Positions 11,601-25,900 of a stretch of 64,000 nt of DNA are shown here, piece by piece. The notes below the pieces were generated by a model. It had not been told where the DNA came from and ran no database searches. It was given only the letters and a program-made list of their open reading frames with translations. Each line of letters starts with the position of its first letter. The stretch's first letter is position 1. Location of the stretch: positions 1-64,000 of the forward strand of contig OENT01000902.1 in assembly GCA_900239685.1 (NCBI GenBank), read 5' to 3'. A program made the translations under genes and the position numbers. This DNA comes from Rotaria macrura. Lineage: Eukaryota > Rotifera > Eurotatoria > Philodinida > Philodinidae.

Positions 11601-14600
11601 GAGAAAAAAAAGAATCATATTCATATTTCATCGAGATGAGCCTATAGGCGAAGAATGAAGTAAGCTTCGTCAGAGAATTGAGTAATCGACCTTTTATCAT
11701 TCCTAATGTACACCCTGTATTGAATTGGACAGTCAGTTTTTTTTCTGGTTGAATAAAAATATTTTAAATGCATTCATGTGTATGCTTTATCGTACACAGA
11801 AGAAATATTCAATGATATCAATTATGATCCGAAGAAAATTGTTCGATAGATAATAAACAAATTCAACATTGAAACATTTCCAAGAATTTATAAATAAGGT
11901 TCGAGTTTCAATAAAAAAGACTGAATTTCATAGGTATCTATTTGACCTTATTAGCTGTATATATTGAATTCTTGATAAAAATCATACTATCTATGGTTGT
12001 CACTCACGGCCGTTACTAATGGAATACGCTTGGGGCGTGTCGCTCTCTACTTTTGAATATTGCTCATGTAACGTCTGGTTCTTAATCACGCTACACATCT
12101 CATTCGGACTTCAGTACTGAGCGACCATATGCCATGAAATTTGCTATGAAAACAAGGTGACATAGACCCATTCTCATCATCACATGATGACATATTTCAA
12201 TGAGAAATATGTATGAATTCAAATGCTATTACAAAAAGAAAATGAATATTAACCTGTCTTCGTTTAACTTCTTTATTCAATGCTCGTTCTTGTTCGATAT
12301 GCTCTGTAACACGTCTAAGATCATCATTTGCTTTATTTAAACGATCTTCTGCATCTAAATAGACATATATATATATATATATTCATTAGTGCACTATATT
12401 TGCTTTTCTTGTATGAATAGAATATCTTTACCATGTCTCATTTCACTTGCAACACGTACGGCAATTAACATATCAGCTAGAGTTTCATCTTTTTCGATAA
12501 TTATTAATTCAAGTTGTTTTTTTGTTTCGATTAATTTTTTTTCTAAATCTTCAATTTGTGTTGTTAAAAGCGAATTCTTTTCTCTGTAGGATTTAAGTTT
12601 TTCTTCATAATCATTTTCTTTATCATTTAAAGTTTTTCCTAAATTATGATTTTCTTCAATTAAATCTCCACAACGTATTGATACTAAAGCTTTATCTTTA
12701 ATAACTTCTTCAATTTTAATTTCTAATTGATTTATATGTTGTTTTAATTCGTAAGTTTCTTTTTTATGTTTATCATCAACATTATGCTGATTTTGTTGTA
12801 ATGTTTGATATTGTTTTTGTGCATATTTTAATGCATCATCTAATGTGGTTACTTTGGTTTCATGTTCATATCGTTCTATACGCATTTTATCAAGTGTAGT
12901 TTTTAATTCAACTTCAACCATTGTTTTCAATTTTGTACATTCTTCAATCTTAAAAAAATAAATGTTAAAACAAATACAAAAGTTTGTTATGTCATTATAA
13001 AGAAAAACCTTTTTTTGTTCATGTTCAATTTGTAATTTTAATTTTTGATTTTCTTGTTCAAGACGATCACAAAATTTATTCATATCAGTCAATTTATTTG
13101 CTAAACATTGATTTTCATCAATCTTTTTATCCAATTTTATTTTCGAACATAAAATTTGATCACGCATCTTTGTTGCATCACTATCGTAATTTTTTATTTG
13201 TTCTTCTAATTTTTTTATACGTTCAAATGCTTGTCGCTTGACAAACAAAAATATAAAAATCACACACACACACATATACACAACATATTTAATAATTCAC
13301 TTTCTAACGTTTATATTACCTGTTGCCCAAATAACTCGTCGCGTTCTTCGTGAGATTCTTGTAATAGAGAAAGAAGCTTCTTTTCGTCGTTACTATGTTC
13401 TTGTTCTAAATAAAAGAGAGAATGCAATCATTTGTCATAAAACCTTATTTGAACCGTGTGCGCATGTGTCTTCCTTCATATATATGTATATGTATATGTA
13501 TACATATGTATGTTGCATTATTTACCATTTCTTATCATTTGCTCCAATTGTTCATTCTTTTGCTTAAGATTACGTAATTCGTTCGTACGCTCATCGAGAA
13601 TAAAACACAATTGATCACGGTCCTTCTTACCGTTCGCCAATTGTTGTTCCTGCTGTTTGATTGTTACCTATGTAATATTAAAGATAAAAATGTGTATAAA
13701 GAAGAGAATGAACAATGAAGATTAACACTTGGAAATGTAAGTGTTCATATGAAAAACGAAAGTTACCAATCATAAATTCTCACCTGATAATCGTTAAGTT
13801 CTCGTGCAAGTGCTTGAATTTTTTCATTTTTTGATAATGTTTCATCGGTTAATGCTTTAAGTTTTTGTTGTTGAATTTGATTATCCGATTGATTTAATAG
13901 TATGGGTAATGTTTGTGTTTGAATTGAATTTGTTAATATACGACGTTTAGAAATTCGAAATTGTGATGATAAAGAATTTTCAGCAATATTGACGATTGGT
14001 GTTTGTTTATTACTTATACCTGTTGGACGGATAACTGATGGATAGGATGAAGTTGGTTTTGGAGAAATATTATTCTTGCTTGTATTATTATTTAATTGTT
14101 GTTGCTGTTGTTGTTTTTCATGTTTAACTTCGATTTCAATCTCACTTTTATGACGTATTTCAGGTCGAGATATTGGTGCTGAACTTGTAAAATTAGTTGT
14201 TTTAATAATAGAGCTACTTGGTTCAGCAAATGAAGTAGTCAATAGAGAATTAGTTGTAGGTGAATTTGAAGCTAGGGAAAAATAGAAGATTCAAATTTTT
14301 ATTACAGCCTTGAAATATTTTTGCTATGATCTCTTCATATAAATATATTTCACCTTGATTTTGAATCCTATTTACAACTTCAATGAATAAAAAACCTGTC
14401 TATGCTCTTATGTATATGTATATTTATTGAGTGAAGACTTATACTATAAGTAAAACAAATAATACTGTTTTTCTTTTATAAATCATCAAGGAGAAAGAAG
14501 AAAAAAACTTATCACATGAGATCAACTTATACAATTATGTTTTACTATTTTAATGCTTTCAATATAGAAATAGATGCGGACGAATAAAATGAAAATTTTT

Positions 14601-17600
14601 CAAAACCATAGAAACTCTATAATTGAAAAGTAGAGTCACAACTAATTGAAAACTTTTCTATTGTTACTTTTCTTTACCATTGTTTATTTGTTGTCGTTTG
14701 ATCTGATGCATTTTAAAATAGATAAATCGAATATTTAATTCTTATCGATTGAAATGAATATGATTTCAATGAGTAATAATCAGTAATAAAAACATCGAAG
14801 TATCGTTTAACTCAATAAAATCATACTGTTTATATTTCTTACTATTAATTGACTTTTTTCATGCTACATATTTTCCTATCAGTTGTCGCCATCTCGATTG
14901 CTTCAGGGTCGATCATTGATCATTGCATTTAAATTTTCCTACACTCCTTTTTTTTAACCTCCCATTACTTATTCATAAAAATATAAATATAAACATAACA
15001 TATGACAAGGTCAGAACAATTACGACACTATATATGTATATGCTCATACATTTATACGTATATATATATATATATATATATAAATGCAGAGTCATAGGGA
15101 GAAGCCTTGATAGATAAATACAAAAGGCTTTATACACTGGGCTATCAAAATATTTATAGTCACTTGCCTGGTGCGAAAAATTACCTTCAAGTTGCTTTTC
15201 ATTGTGACACGTAGAAAGAGCGAAGAGGAGGGGACAGGTAAAGAGGAACCCAATATGATTTGTATCAAATTACATGACTGATCAGTCAAACGAGACGATG
15301 ATGATGTACATAAAAGCATAAAATATCGGTACATTGGATTCTAATTGAATCAATTTTTCAATTTCATTCTCTTTTAATAAACGAATCCATTCGATTGTTT
15401 CTACACTATTCATACGATCTCATATAATACATAAATGTTCATGTGTCACATCGACTTGACATAACGTTATAATGAACTTAACAAGGATTTCTATCGTGTA
15501 TGATACAATCATAATATAGAATATTGATATGCGAAAAAAAAACAATCAAATGTAACAACAGATAATATTATTAATATCTTATAACTTACTCGTTATTGTA
15601 GTCGAACATATATCAGGTAATAGAAGATATTCAGAATCTTCATATGATTGATGAGATGGAGATGTCGTACGACGTTTTTTTACTGTTATATACATTGCAT
15701 GAGAAAATGATGATGAGTCATCATTTAATTTAATAATCTTTCTCGATATTAATTTATTTGTTGTCGATGTAAAAACTGAGGATGATAAATTTGATGATGA
15801 TACAATAAACTCTTTCTTTTTATTATAATTATAAAAAGAGTTCTGTTGACAAATAGTATCCATTTGATAATGAAGTTTTTGTTCTTCATATTGTCGATAA
15901 TAGGACAACATTCTTTTGAATTACTTTATTTTTAAATAATGAGAAGTAATAAAAACTAATCTTCTCGATATGTGTGCAGTAATAAAATATTTATACCAGT
16001 TAAAATTTCATACAATGTTTAAGAAAGAGTAGTCATATTTGACAATCGAGTGTATACGCATACCAACTTAAAATGCACTGTTCAATACTCGATGCACCAG
16101 AACGAGGAGAGAGAGAGAGAGCGACAGAGAGGAAGTGAGAGAGAGAGAAAGAGAAACTTAATGTGTATACACTTTTCACTCTCGTGCTATATACAACATA
16201 TACAATAGCGGATTGAGCCTTTGATAATGTTGCATAAGACAGTATACAACAAGTTCAATAAAGTATTGCGCATAGAATTGAAATCAATTTTGTTTATTCT
16301 TTTTATCGTCTTTTTCATGCTTCTTATAAGATGAAGGCAAAAAATTGAAAAATAGAGAAACCTTAGCAATTGTCTCCGTCAATTAGATACGTACTTGGAC
16401 GACAAAAAGAAATATTATTTCTATTACCTTGTATTATATAGATATTTAAATATATTCATTTTTAAAGCATAGAATATAGAGATGACATTGATTAATTATT
16501 ATTAGAAATAAAAAGAGAAATGATTTTCTAATGGATTATAACATAATAGAACAAGAAAAGAATCTGTTACATATGGATTCGCTTTATTTAAAACAAAAAA
16601 AAATAGATCCATGATTCGTTTTCTGTTTCGTGTTCATCATCGGATTGAATTTGAGCAAATAGACAGGTGTTAGGATGCTCTATTATATCATACATGTATG
16701 TTCAAATCTTCGTTGAACAAGATGTAATACATTCCTATTTAAATGCATCAGGTCAAATTTACCAATTTCAAATATTTCCATTCGAAAGAAAACGTTGAAT
16801 GATAAGAATGAGTACATTTAAAAACAAAAGAAGAAAGAAGATACGATGTATAGACAAAGATAATCACGAAGTATACAACTGATAGTTGATAAATAGAATG
16901 AATGTTATGATATGTTCAATCGATATTGACATGTCAGACCAATGATGACAATATTGTAACATTTCAAATACATATTGTTTGTTTGATATGTATGTGTATG
17001 TCGAACAGTAATTATCATATGTTTCGTATGTTGTAAACAAACATAACAATCTCATTCGTTCGAATATTGAAAGTTTAGTCGACTAATTAACTACTGACGA
17101 CTGTCTATAAACTGATGGTTATTCTCACAAGAGAAGAAAAAAGAGATAATAATAAAGCAGTATCATATAACTAGAAGAGCAATCATTATCATAACAAAAT
17201 GATTTATATTTGTATGTCTGAACTAATTATAATAGACGAAAAGAAATTATTTTCAAGATTGAAAGGTCATTCATATATTAACTTAATGGAATACGTGTCA
17301 AATAGATGTTTGTCAAATTAAATTTTATTGATTAGTCAAATACTCATACTCAATCGATATGAACATGTTAGTGAGGTAGAAAAAAAAAAGAAGATAAATC
17401 TCATTAAATGCATGTTTACTTTGTAAACTAATCCGATATGTATATCTAGTAAATGTTAACTAGTCAGTATATAGGTTGATTACAAAACGAGAAAACGAAT
17501 TTCTAATCTTACATGTACTGTACTTGTAATGAAAACAATAGCAAGGACAAAGAGAATTCCTCTTCGTTTGTTCTTAATTTACCTTTGTTAACCACAACGG

Positions 17601-18696
17601 TTTGAAATGAAGAAGATGGCGTTGTAGTTGAAGTTGGTTTTCGAAATCGTCGAAAAAGCCGCATTATACTGTACGATTATGGGAATGAAACAATTCGATT
17701 ATCGTCATAAATAACAAGACGAACAGAGAAGTAAAAACGATGCTGATCTACTTTTAGTTCGACCGTTATATATATACATATGTTTTGTATGTATGTGCCT
17801 ATGTTGTGATGGCGATTGTGATGAAGAGAAGGAGAGAAAAATGTAATGCGTGTATCTACATACAGACGAAGAAGAAGAAGAAGAAGAAGAAGAAAGAAAT
17901 CAAGCTATTCTGAGGTCTAAACTTGTCTCTTTTTCTCTTTGCATGAGACATAATCTGGTTCAAACAAGGACAATTCAGACAATAATACATATCCTCGTAT
18001 GAACCTGATGACACAACAATCATTCGTTCGTATTGCTTCTCTATTCAGAACTATCTAATCGTATTATCAAGTTTTACAAGATATGAGTAGAATATTAAAC
18101 TATCAATAAAATGATAGAGTTCAAAATATATTTGTCTTACCTTTTTGTTGTTGTGCATATGATTCAAGTTGTAGAATACTGTTTTTGAGTAAATCATTTT
18201 CTATAAGCATTTCTTCAAGTCTGGCATTTAACATTGTTTGTAATTGCATTGCTTGTTCGATTGATTCATTCGGCGTTGGTTGTAATATTGTACTAGAACG
18301 TTTTGTTTCAATATGTTTTTTTATTTTGTCAAGTTCATTATTTTTTATTTCTAAATCATGTCGTAATTTATCAATGATTTGTTGTAGTGCTTGAACATTA
18401 ACATTTTCATTTGTCGGTTGTGTACGTTTAATACGAAAAAGACTAAATCGTCGACGTAACATTGATGTTGCATTACATGTTGTTTCCACAGGCTTGCTTT
18501 CAAAACTTGTTAATGTTGTTTCGGATTTTTTCATTTTACTTATTTTATTATTAATTTGTTTTTCTTTAAATTCAATATCAATATTTCTATTATGATTTGA
18601 TATTGAATCAGAACTTTTACTACGAAATTTCGAAGATTTGACTGGCGGAGATATATGATAATTACGATGATGACATATTGATTTATTCGTTGCCAT
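8626..18696 (-). CDS. SPECC1L: Cytospin family protein (coiled coil + C-terminal CH domain), three alternative first exons
   Basis: Cytospins link actin and microtubules through a long coiled coil and a C-terminal calponin-homology (CH) domain. Common exons (minus): 14271-13784, 13667-13526, 13405-13320, 13236-13009, 12948-12432, 12354-12254, 10858-10816, 10756-10697, 10633-10411, 9346-9232, 9167-9051, 8993-8934, 8880-8626 (TAA). Phases agree throughout. The coiled coil runs across 13667-12254 (heptad-like RLEQENQKLKLQIEHEQKK). The CH domain spans 9346 to ~8780: KRDALLKWCVEKLAVY, DITITNFSESWTDGIAFCSL, LLHSYLP, and DVDEMCSSDWPDWERVM, all close to vertebrate cytospin. A Ser/Pro-rich tail of ~45 aa follows. 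With the three possible first exons the products are 996, 838 or 918 aa, near the size of SPECC1/SPECC1L. The assignment to SPECC1 versus SPECC1L is not resolved. Confidence 0.9.
15590..15911 (-). CDS. Cytospin alternative first exon C
   Basis: ATG at 15911 encodes MLSYYRQYEEQKLHYQMDTI and 107 codons to the donor ATAACGA|GTAAGT, phase 1. It is Ser/Thr-rich in the middle and has no recognised domain. Splicing to 14271 keeps the frame (918-aa product). Confidence 0.65.
17583..17664 (-). CDS. Cytospin alternative first exon B (27 codons)
   Basis: ATG at 17664 encodes MRLFRRFRKPTSTTTPSSSF and continues to the donor AACAAAG|GTAAAT, phase 1, the same phase as exons A and C. The start is strongly basic and aromatic, possibly a membrane- or polymer-binding N-terminus. 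It is short, so confidence rests on the exact phase match and a clean donor. Confidence 0.6.
17870..17894 (+). repeat. GAA microsatellite
   Basis: About eight GAA triplets in the first intron of the cytospin gene, followed by GAAAGAAAT. Confidence 0.8.
18141..18696 (-). CDS. Cytospin alternative first exon A
   Basis: ATG at 18696 opens MATNKSICHHRNYHIS and 185 codons follow before the donor AAAAAG|GTAAGA, phase 1. The second half is helical and coiled-coil-like (ALQQIIDKLRHDLEIKNNEL), so this isoform gains an N-terminal coil. It is joined to the shared exon at 14271, whose first two bases CT complete an Ala codon. Confidence 0.8.
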
Positions 18697-19997
18697 TGAA
18701 TATTAATAGAAAATATAGATGACCTATAAAAACATTCAAAAAACAAACGTACTCCATTATCTATTATGGTTTCTTTATTCGATATTTATAGTTTATATTT
18801 AATACATGCGTTGAATAATTTACAGAATCTTTACTTTCTCATAGTGATTATTATTATTATATGATTGCATAGTTTTCCTTCTACTAAATATAAGTAATGA
18901 TGACACAACTTTGAAAATTTTCAATATTACATCTACGTATAGAAAGATTAGGTTATTATCATATTCATCATTTCATTAAACGCGTTCGTAAAAAGCTCTA
19001 TGATATCAATCTTGAACTATATGAACGGACGTTGTCCATAAAACTTGTTGATACTTCAAGCGCGTTAAGGAAGACACTTCACTATGTACGTATACAGAAG
19101 TAACAAGGCTGATCTTTTATTTAACCTTGTGCATATCGATATAGAATAAATGTTATTTAATATAAAAAAAAAGATGAAGAAGGAAAGAATATTGGACGTT
19201 TACCTGCTTTGCCCCTTCTGATCAGGATAATATCGATTTGCGACTAAAGCGTGCGTGTATGCTTAGATGTTCTTAAAATTAAAGTTTTTACATACTCTCC
19301 GATCAGTATTTCACATGTTCATATGAATGAACACATGTTCTTCTTATTATTTTAATCACCATTAATCGATGGATATGAAAATGAGAAGAAAGCTGCGTGA
19401 ACCCAGTAATATAACTGCGCATTATAATTAGCGTTCGATACAAATATGATAGATAAAAAAGACAGATATCAATAAGTGAACTTCTATCTTCAAAGAAGAA
19501 ACCGCAATAATCTGTACCTTGAGAATATAAATCGATCTGATAAAAATAGAATCCTAAGGGAATAATAATAATAATGTCAATTTTCTTTCGTTACTCTACT
19601 AATCTCAATCGTATTGTGATGATGATGATGATGATGATAATAACGATGGCATCATTATTATATTCTTATCATCGATTCGCATATAACTGGATTTTCTTAT
19701 ATAATAATATCTCATTCAGATCTTCGTTTTCTTTGTGAATCAACTCCATCGATTTCGAACTTGTGATTATCTAAATCAACGAACAACAACGGAAGGAAAA
19801 AAATGAATATAATGATTACACTACATCAACGTGAAAGATACGCTATGACATTTCCATGATAGAAAGATCATAAGTTAGTATTGCTGTTGAAAGAAGATGA
19901 CAAATTGTATGTATCCTCCTCAATGCGGAAGAATAATCATGCAGACGTACACATACATACATACATCTCTTTCATCACTCGAAGATAAAGACGAATG

Positions 19998-20028
<31 letters not shown>

Positions 20029-22996
20029 AATCATATTTGTGATGTATTTCAATGGTTGTATTGACTTGAAATTCGATGTTTTCTTTGTGTTCTTTTTTTA
20101 AAAATGAGAAAAGAACAAGCTTTTATTTCTTTTACTTCTCAACCGATTAATTAATATGGACAAGAATTTCAAGGCAAAACAAGCAGAAGAAATTCACTTC
20201 TTTACCTTTATCGAAATCTCGAAGGCCATGCTTGCAATGTCGATTACTATTCTAAAACGATAATAAATAAATCAAAAATATAGTACAATCAACACTAAGA
20301 CAACTATCGTCAATCGTATTTGCACTTTTTTTTTTCTGAACTTCAACACAACATCGATTTAATAGAAAATAAAAGCCAAAGAAAATAACAAGACAAATGT
20401 ACATTAATGCATGGCAAGCATAAAATGAAAGTTGACGACCGAAAAATATTCGGCGAGAAAAAGAAAATACTTGTACACATAAATTGTATTGTATAATAGA
20501 ATAAAGTGAAGTGAATTTACGAACAACACAGCTGCTCTCTGCTATTACGTCTTTGACTGCTGTGAGTGACCAGACAAAGTATTGAATGACATAGAAAAAA
20601 ACAAGAAAAAAAAAACGAAATGTAGAGGAACAAAACTGCTGTTTAAGAATTAAAAAGACGAGACAAAAGGTCATCAATCGTTTATTGAAGAGTTTGACGT
20701 TGACATATGAAAATACTGCCTCTCTCTCTATATACATATTTAATGCACGAGAACATAATCATATTGAGTCAAACGACATGTACGATATTTCATTTTGTCT
20801 CTGTTCTATTTCATATTGTCAATTAGTTCGTTTATTTAACATTACTAAATATAAGGTGTAAAGAATAAAACAAAAAAGAAACCAATTGTACTACTAGTGA
20901 TTCTAAACGATTGATTGATCGTAAATTTAGTTGTAACAGAAAAGTAGAAGCTATGATTTAATAAAGTAGAACATTGAAAGTTGTAAATTTACATCACATC
21001 ATTTTCTTTACATATTTAATATTTAGTAATTATAAAACTAACATTCCATAACTAATGAATAAAATTACTTTCTTTCAAGCGTGTAAAATATGTGCCTACT
21101 TGATTACGGACATTTTGTTCTTAATTGAAACAAACAAAAGTGTCCGCAAAGTAGAGTCAAGAGGTGGCAAGATAAAAGTGACCGCCTATTAGATTAGAAC
21201 CACAATGCGTCTAATCAGAAAGGCGGGAGAAAGAGAATGGTTCTATTATGGAACAGTTGTAAAAATAGATATAGCATGAAATCAATCTACATGGTGTGAA
21301 TATAAATCGTATCTTTAGTACTATGAAGAGAAGAACTGATGAGGAAATCTGTCCAATTGTCAGCTAAGATGACGCTCATTTGATACTTATATCAATAGAA
21401 TCTAGAACTTGAATTGTGAAGATTGACACAGAAAATCGATAAGGCATTGCTATTGAAAACTCCGGTAAAATTTCAAGATTAACTCTGCAATGCCATACTT
21501 ACTATTGGAAACTACACATTTAACAACTCTTTTAACGAATACTTGACAAGAATCAAACTAAAATTATTCAACACTCTTGTGTACTTCATCAATAACTACA
21601 ATCTCTTCTTAATTCACCCAAGTAGAACATCCTATCCTTCACTCAATTCTATATTAAAATTACTTCCCTTGATTGGTTCAATAAAAAAGGATGTTCATAG
21701 TGTGTACAGATCATGGAATGTTGAGTTTTATCTAATAATAAAAAATTCGACGATTGTTATATAGTTTGCTTAGACTATCTTATACATTTTTTATGTATGT
21801 AATAGATCGACAACTTATTTTTAATTTATATGGGAATTCAATGTGACATGAGAATAAAGAGAAGGTGAGCGAACGAGAAATAATTGTTTCGTGAATAACT
21901 AATATGACATTTTGATTACGATATAGCATGTTGTCAAGGTGTCGCCAATTAAACCGTGAATAGAAAAATTGAGTTATTTTGTTTACATTCATTGTAATTT
22001 ACCTTGCAGTCAATAACTACAAGTTTTGAATTTGTTCTCTATTGAATGTGAGAAAAATAACATTCTCTCTCGTCGTCGAATTAATATGAACGGTCTTTAT
22101 GTTTTTCTAGTCTAGTTGATTGTGAACACAATAATATGCAGTAGAACACTTCGGTAGGAATGGATTTCTTTCGAATTACTATTCATACGTTGATTGACAA
22201 TAGGAATATTTTTCTGATTTGATAAGACAACAATACCGATATTTGGGGTGAGATTTTACATCGTTGTTTTTGATGTTTCAAAAATATAATTGACCAACTT
22301 GTTTGAATGGTAAATTCATTGTCGTTGATGTGATCTATCCTTAGAATCAATTATTTTCTTTCCAAAATAACCTTGAAAATATTAATAGAAAATCTAGATT
22401 TAGACCTATGTCCAGATTCAGAAGTTCGGAATTAGAAATCTTATTTGTAGATCTTTAAGTTTGGTCTAATTTCCCGATACATATTTCAGTACGATGTTTA
22501 TAACCTATAGAGACTTTGCCTAAGAGTGAAGGTTAAGACGGGAAGTATCGATATGTCCCATATTTATTCTTCATTTCAGAAATGAAAATGAAGTACGATG
22601 TCCTAGAATTAAGTACAACTTTATTCTTATCGGAAGTTACTCTGGTATGTTAATGGAGATTTTTCTTCTTCTTCCCTACTAGTACTATGCGTAGCTTCAC
22701 TCTGTTGACTTAGCGATCAATCGAAAGTTTGATAAGTCATGTCTAAATTAACATTCTTAGCAACACGGCCACAAGAGTAAAACTAAATATACGATATAGA
22801 AAATGTTCTACTCTTGATGAATGACAGATAAAAGAATTCGAACGAAAATATTAATCGGTGTTCGGAAACAATGTCAATTAAAATATGTTATTATTTTATT
22901 GATACGTCAAAATTTATAAAAAGACAAAAAAAAAGAAGAACAGATTAATAATATTCTTAATCGAAATGAAAGAAAATGTATTTTAGTAATTATAAT
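18697..22996. other. Gene-free interval between cytospin and DNAI1
   Basis: Holds an imperfect TGA/GAT triplet run (~19615-19640) and an A-homopolymer of ~25 (~19998-20023). A 161-codon hydrophobic minus-strand frame at 20252-20737 is unsupported by family resemblance or splice context. Upstream regulatory sequence of cytospin exon A probably lies at the left edge, but no motif can be defended. Confidence 0.5.
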
Positions 22997-25900
22997 CTAC
23001 GCTGTCGTTATTGTTTGCGAACTTGACTTATTTCGAATATCTTCAGGATCACGGATAAGTGCAAGAATTTTTTCTAATTTTGCAATTTCAGCATCAGGTC
23101 CATCGGGAACTTCTTGACCCTTTTTAGCTTTAGGTTTTTTACGTAAATTTGGTGAAAGTTTTAATGATACAACATTTCCTCGATCATCACCAGCGAGTAA
23201 AATTGGATAATGTTGATTAAATGTAATGTGTGTTAATTTTGTACGTTTCTTTTGTACAACGATTTGTTCAGCAATTGGCTCATATTTATTCACATTTAAA
23301 TCAAATACATAAACTTTTCCATCAGCTGTACATGCTGCAAATACTGTCGATGAATACGGTGCCCAAACAATGTCACCAACAGGACTACCGAGATCATAAA
23401 CAAATAGTGCATCTCTAATGAAGTATAAGAAAATTAAATGATTCAAATCCTATCGAAAATAATCAAGTATATTTTCTTTTACTTGAAATTAATATCCCAA
23501 ATTTTAACACTCCAATCAGCTGAACAACTAGCGAAAATTTTCGGATGAAATTTATTCCAACGTACAGAATACACAGCCATATGATGGGCGTCGAATGTAT
23601 CCAAAAATTGATTATTGTATGATTTTGAACATTTATGTATTTTACCTTCTTCTGTACCAACAATAAATAAATAATCTTGTTGTTTATTGAAATCGAAACA
23701 TGTTCCACATCCTTTTATTACAAACAAATAAGCAGGTAATGAAAATAAACTTTTTTTTTCTCATCATTGAATTTATTCACCTAATGAAGTTAATGGAATG
23801 TAATCATCAGTTTGATTTGCTGGTTGTTCTAATTTTAATTGAACAACATCTGCATACAAAAGATCATTCTAAAGTTTAAGAAAATTTTCTTTTTCTAATG
23901 TTTAATTTCTCATAGAAAAAAAGAAATATCTACTTTAACTATTGTCCAACAGACAACACGACCATCGGATGAAACCGAATAGAAATTTAGATTATTATCC
24001 AAATCATCTTTTTGCCAACAAACCTTAAATACGAATATCATTGATAATGTTCGAGAATAATGAACACGAAATCTATAAGCCTACTTGCCAAACAGGATCT
24101 GTATGTTTGCCATTACGAGACGTACTTTGATATTTTGGTTGTTTATTTTCATCAGCAATATTATAGACAGCGACGGAACCATCATAAAAACCTTGAAGAT
24201 AAAATTCGAATCGTTTTAATCACAGTAAGAATTCTGAATGAAAGAAAAGCTTAAGAAATTTCATTAAACATTGTCTCTTAGCAATATTGAACTTTTGAAT
24301 GACTAGAATTCCTATAAAGTCATCTGAGATGTGAAAGAAAAAACGTATGATGTCATTTGAAGAAACAAAAATCATTTTTCCATGAAATCTGAAGATAAAA
24401 CTTAGTTTATGATATAGGAGATCTTCATTGACTTAGTTAGGTACTGAACATTATAGAAGAAAAGATTAAAATTAATTTTTTCATCTAATATGAAGTAGAA
24501 CTGTATAATTCAATAGGTTTCTGTGAATTCATTGCTCTATTGATGAATAAAATTACATTCGATAGCAGTTGTACGAACTCGTCACTTGAGATTTCTCTCT
24601 CTCTCTACATATAGATGAATGTATGTCATTGTTGTGAGAGAAAAAGAAGAAATAGTTCGATTTTTATGACATATCTAATCAATAAAAAAAAAAAGTAAGA
24701 TGCATACCACAACATAGAAGATTCGCATAATGTGGATGAAAATCCAAACACATAACTCCACTTTCGGTTTGAAAAATACTTTCTGGAAAACTTGGATTTT
24801 TCAATGAAAATATAACAAACATGCCACGACTTTGTTTGAGAAAGTCATCTATTGTCGGAAAGAAGAAAAAGAATCATATTCAATCTATTAATGACATCAA
24901 TCATTAATTTAGATACATGAACCAAAAGCAATAGCAAATAAATCATCGTAATGTGTATTCCAAGTTAGACTTGTGCACGCAAGTTTCTTTACTGTATTAT
25001 ATTGAAAATGCCACAATGGCAAAAGACTACCATCTTGTTCACGGTATTCATCAGCAGCATCTTCCCAATATTTAAAATCTAAATCATATACATATAAAAT
25101 ATCGATAACATGATTTTTTCTTTTTGACATAAAAATAAACCTTGAGCAATATCATCAAATGTATTTTGATTAATCATTCGTTCGAGTATTTTTAATGATA
25201 TACTAGCTGTTTTTGATCGAGAAAACTTTGTCATATCATCGACTCCCTACATGAGTAAAAGAAAATTAAAGACATGTAAATGCATTTATTTGTTCTCTTT
25301 TTAATTTTTACGTGTTGTTCCGCAACAGCTGACTTTTTCTTTCGGTCATCTTCTTTTTTGATGATGACTTTCTTTTGTTCTTTTTCTTTGGCTTTTTGCT
25401 TGAAAATAAATAGAAAAGCAAGTAGAATGACAAAAATTTTTTTTCTTTTTCGTTCAATGTAAATTTATTCTACTTGTTGTTCGAAATCTTCATTGTACGC
25501 ATCACATATAGACCATTGAGATACATTATCAGTAAAACTAGCACGTGGTGTTTGTTCAACATATGTTTCACGGTCCTATATACAAGAACAAAATTGATTG
25601 AACTATTGAAATATAAATGAAATTGAATGAGACTTTTTTTTGTGATGGTTGAATAGAATTCATCGATTGGCTCATTGAAAATCATGACAGACATTATAGT
25701 AAACGTTATATCAATCAACCATCACTCACATGACTGTTACTGTAAGCAGCAACATTTTTACATCACAGAATTCAACAAATGTCTTACAAATGCTCATCAT
25801 TCATCCGTCACTAACTTTGACAGATATTGTTCGTAATAGTCAATTAATAATGAGATACCTACTTTATTATTGTATTTATTGCAAGATTCAATAAGGGATT

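Noticed and set aside
20252-20737. 161-codon hydrophobic minus-strand frame
   Set aside because: No family resemblance, no splice context, T-rich sequence giving Phe/Leu/Val runs by composition.
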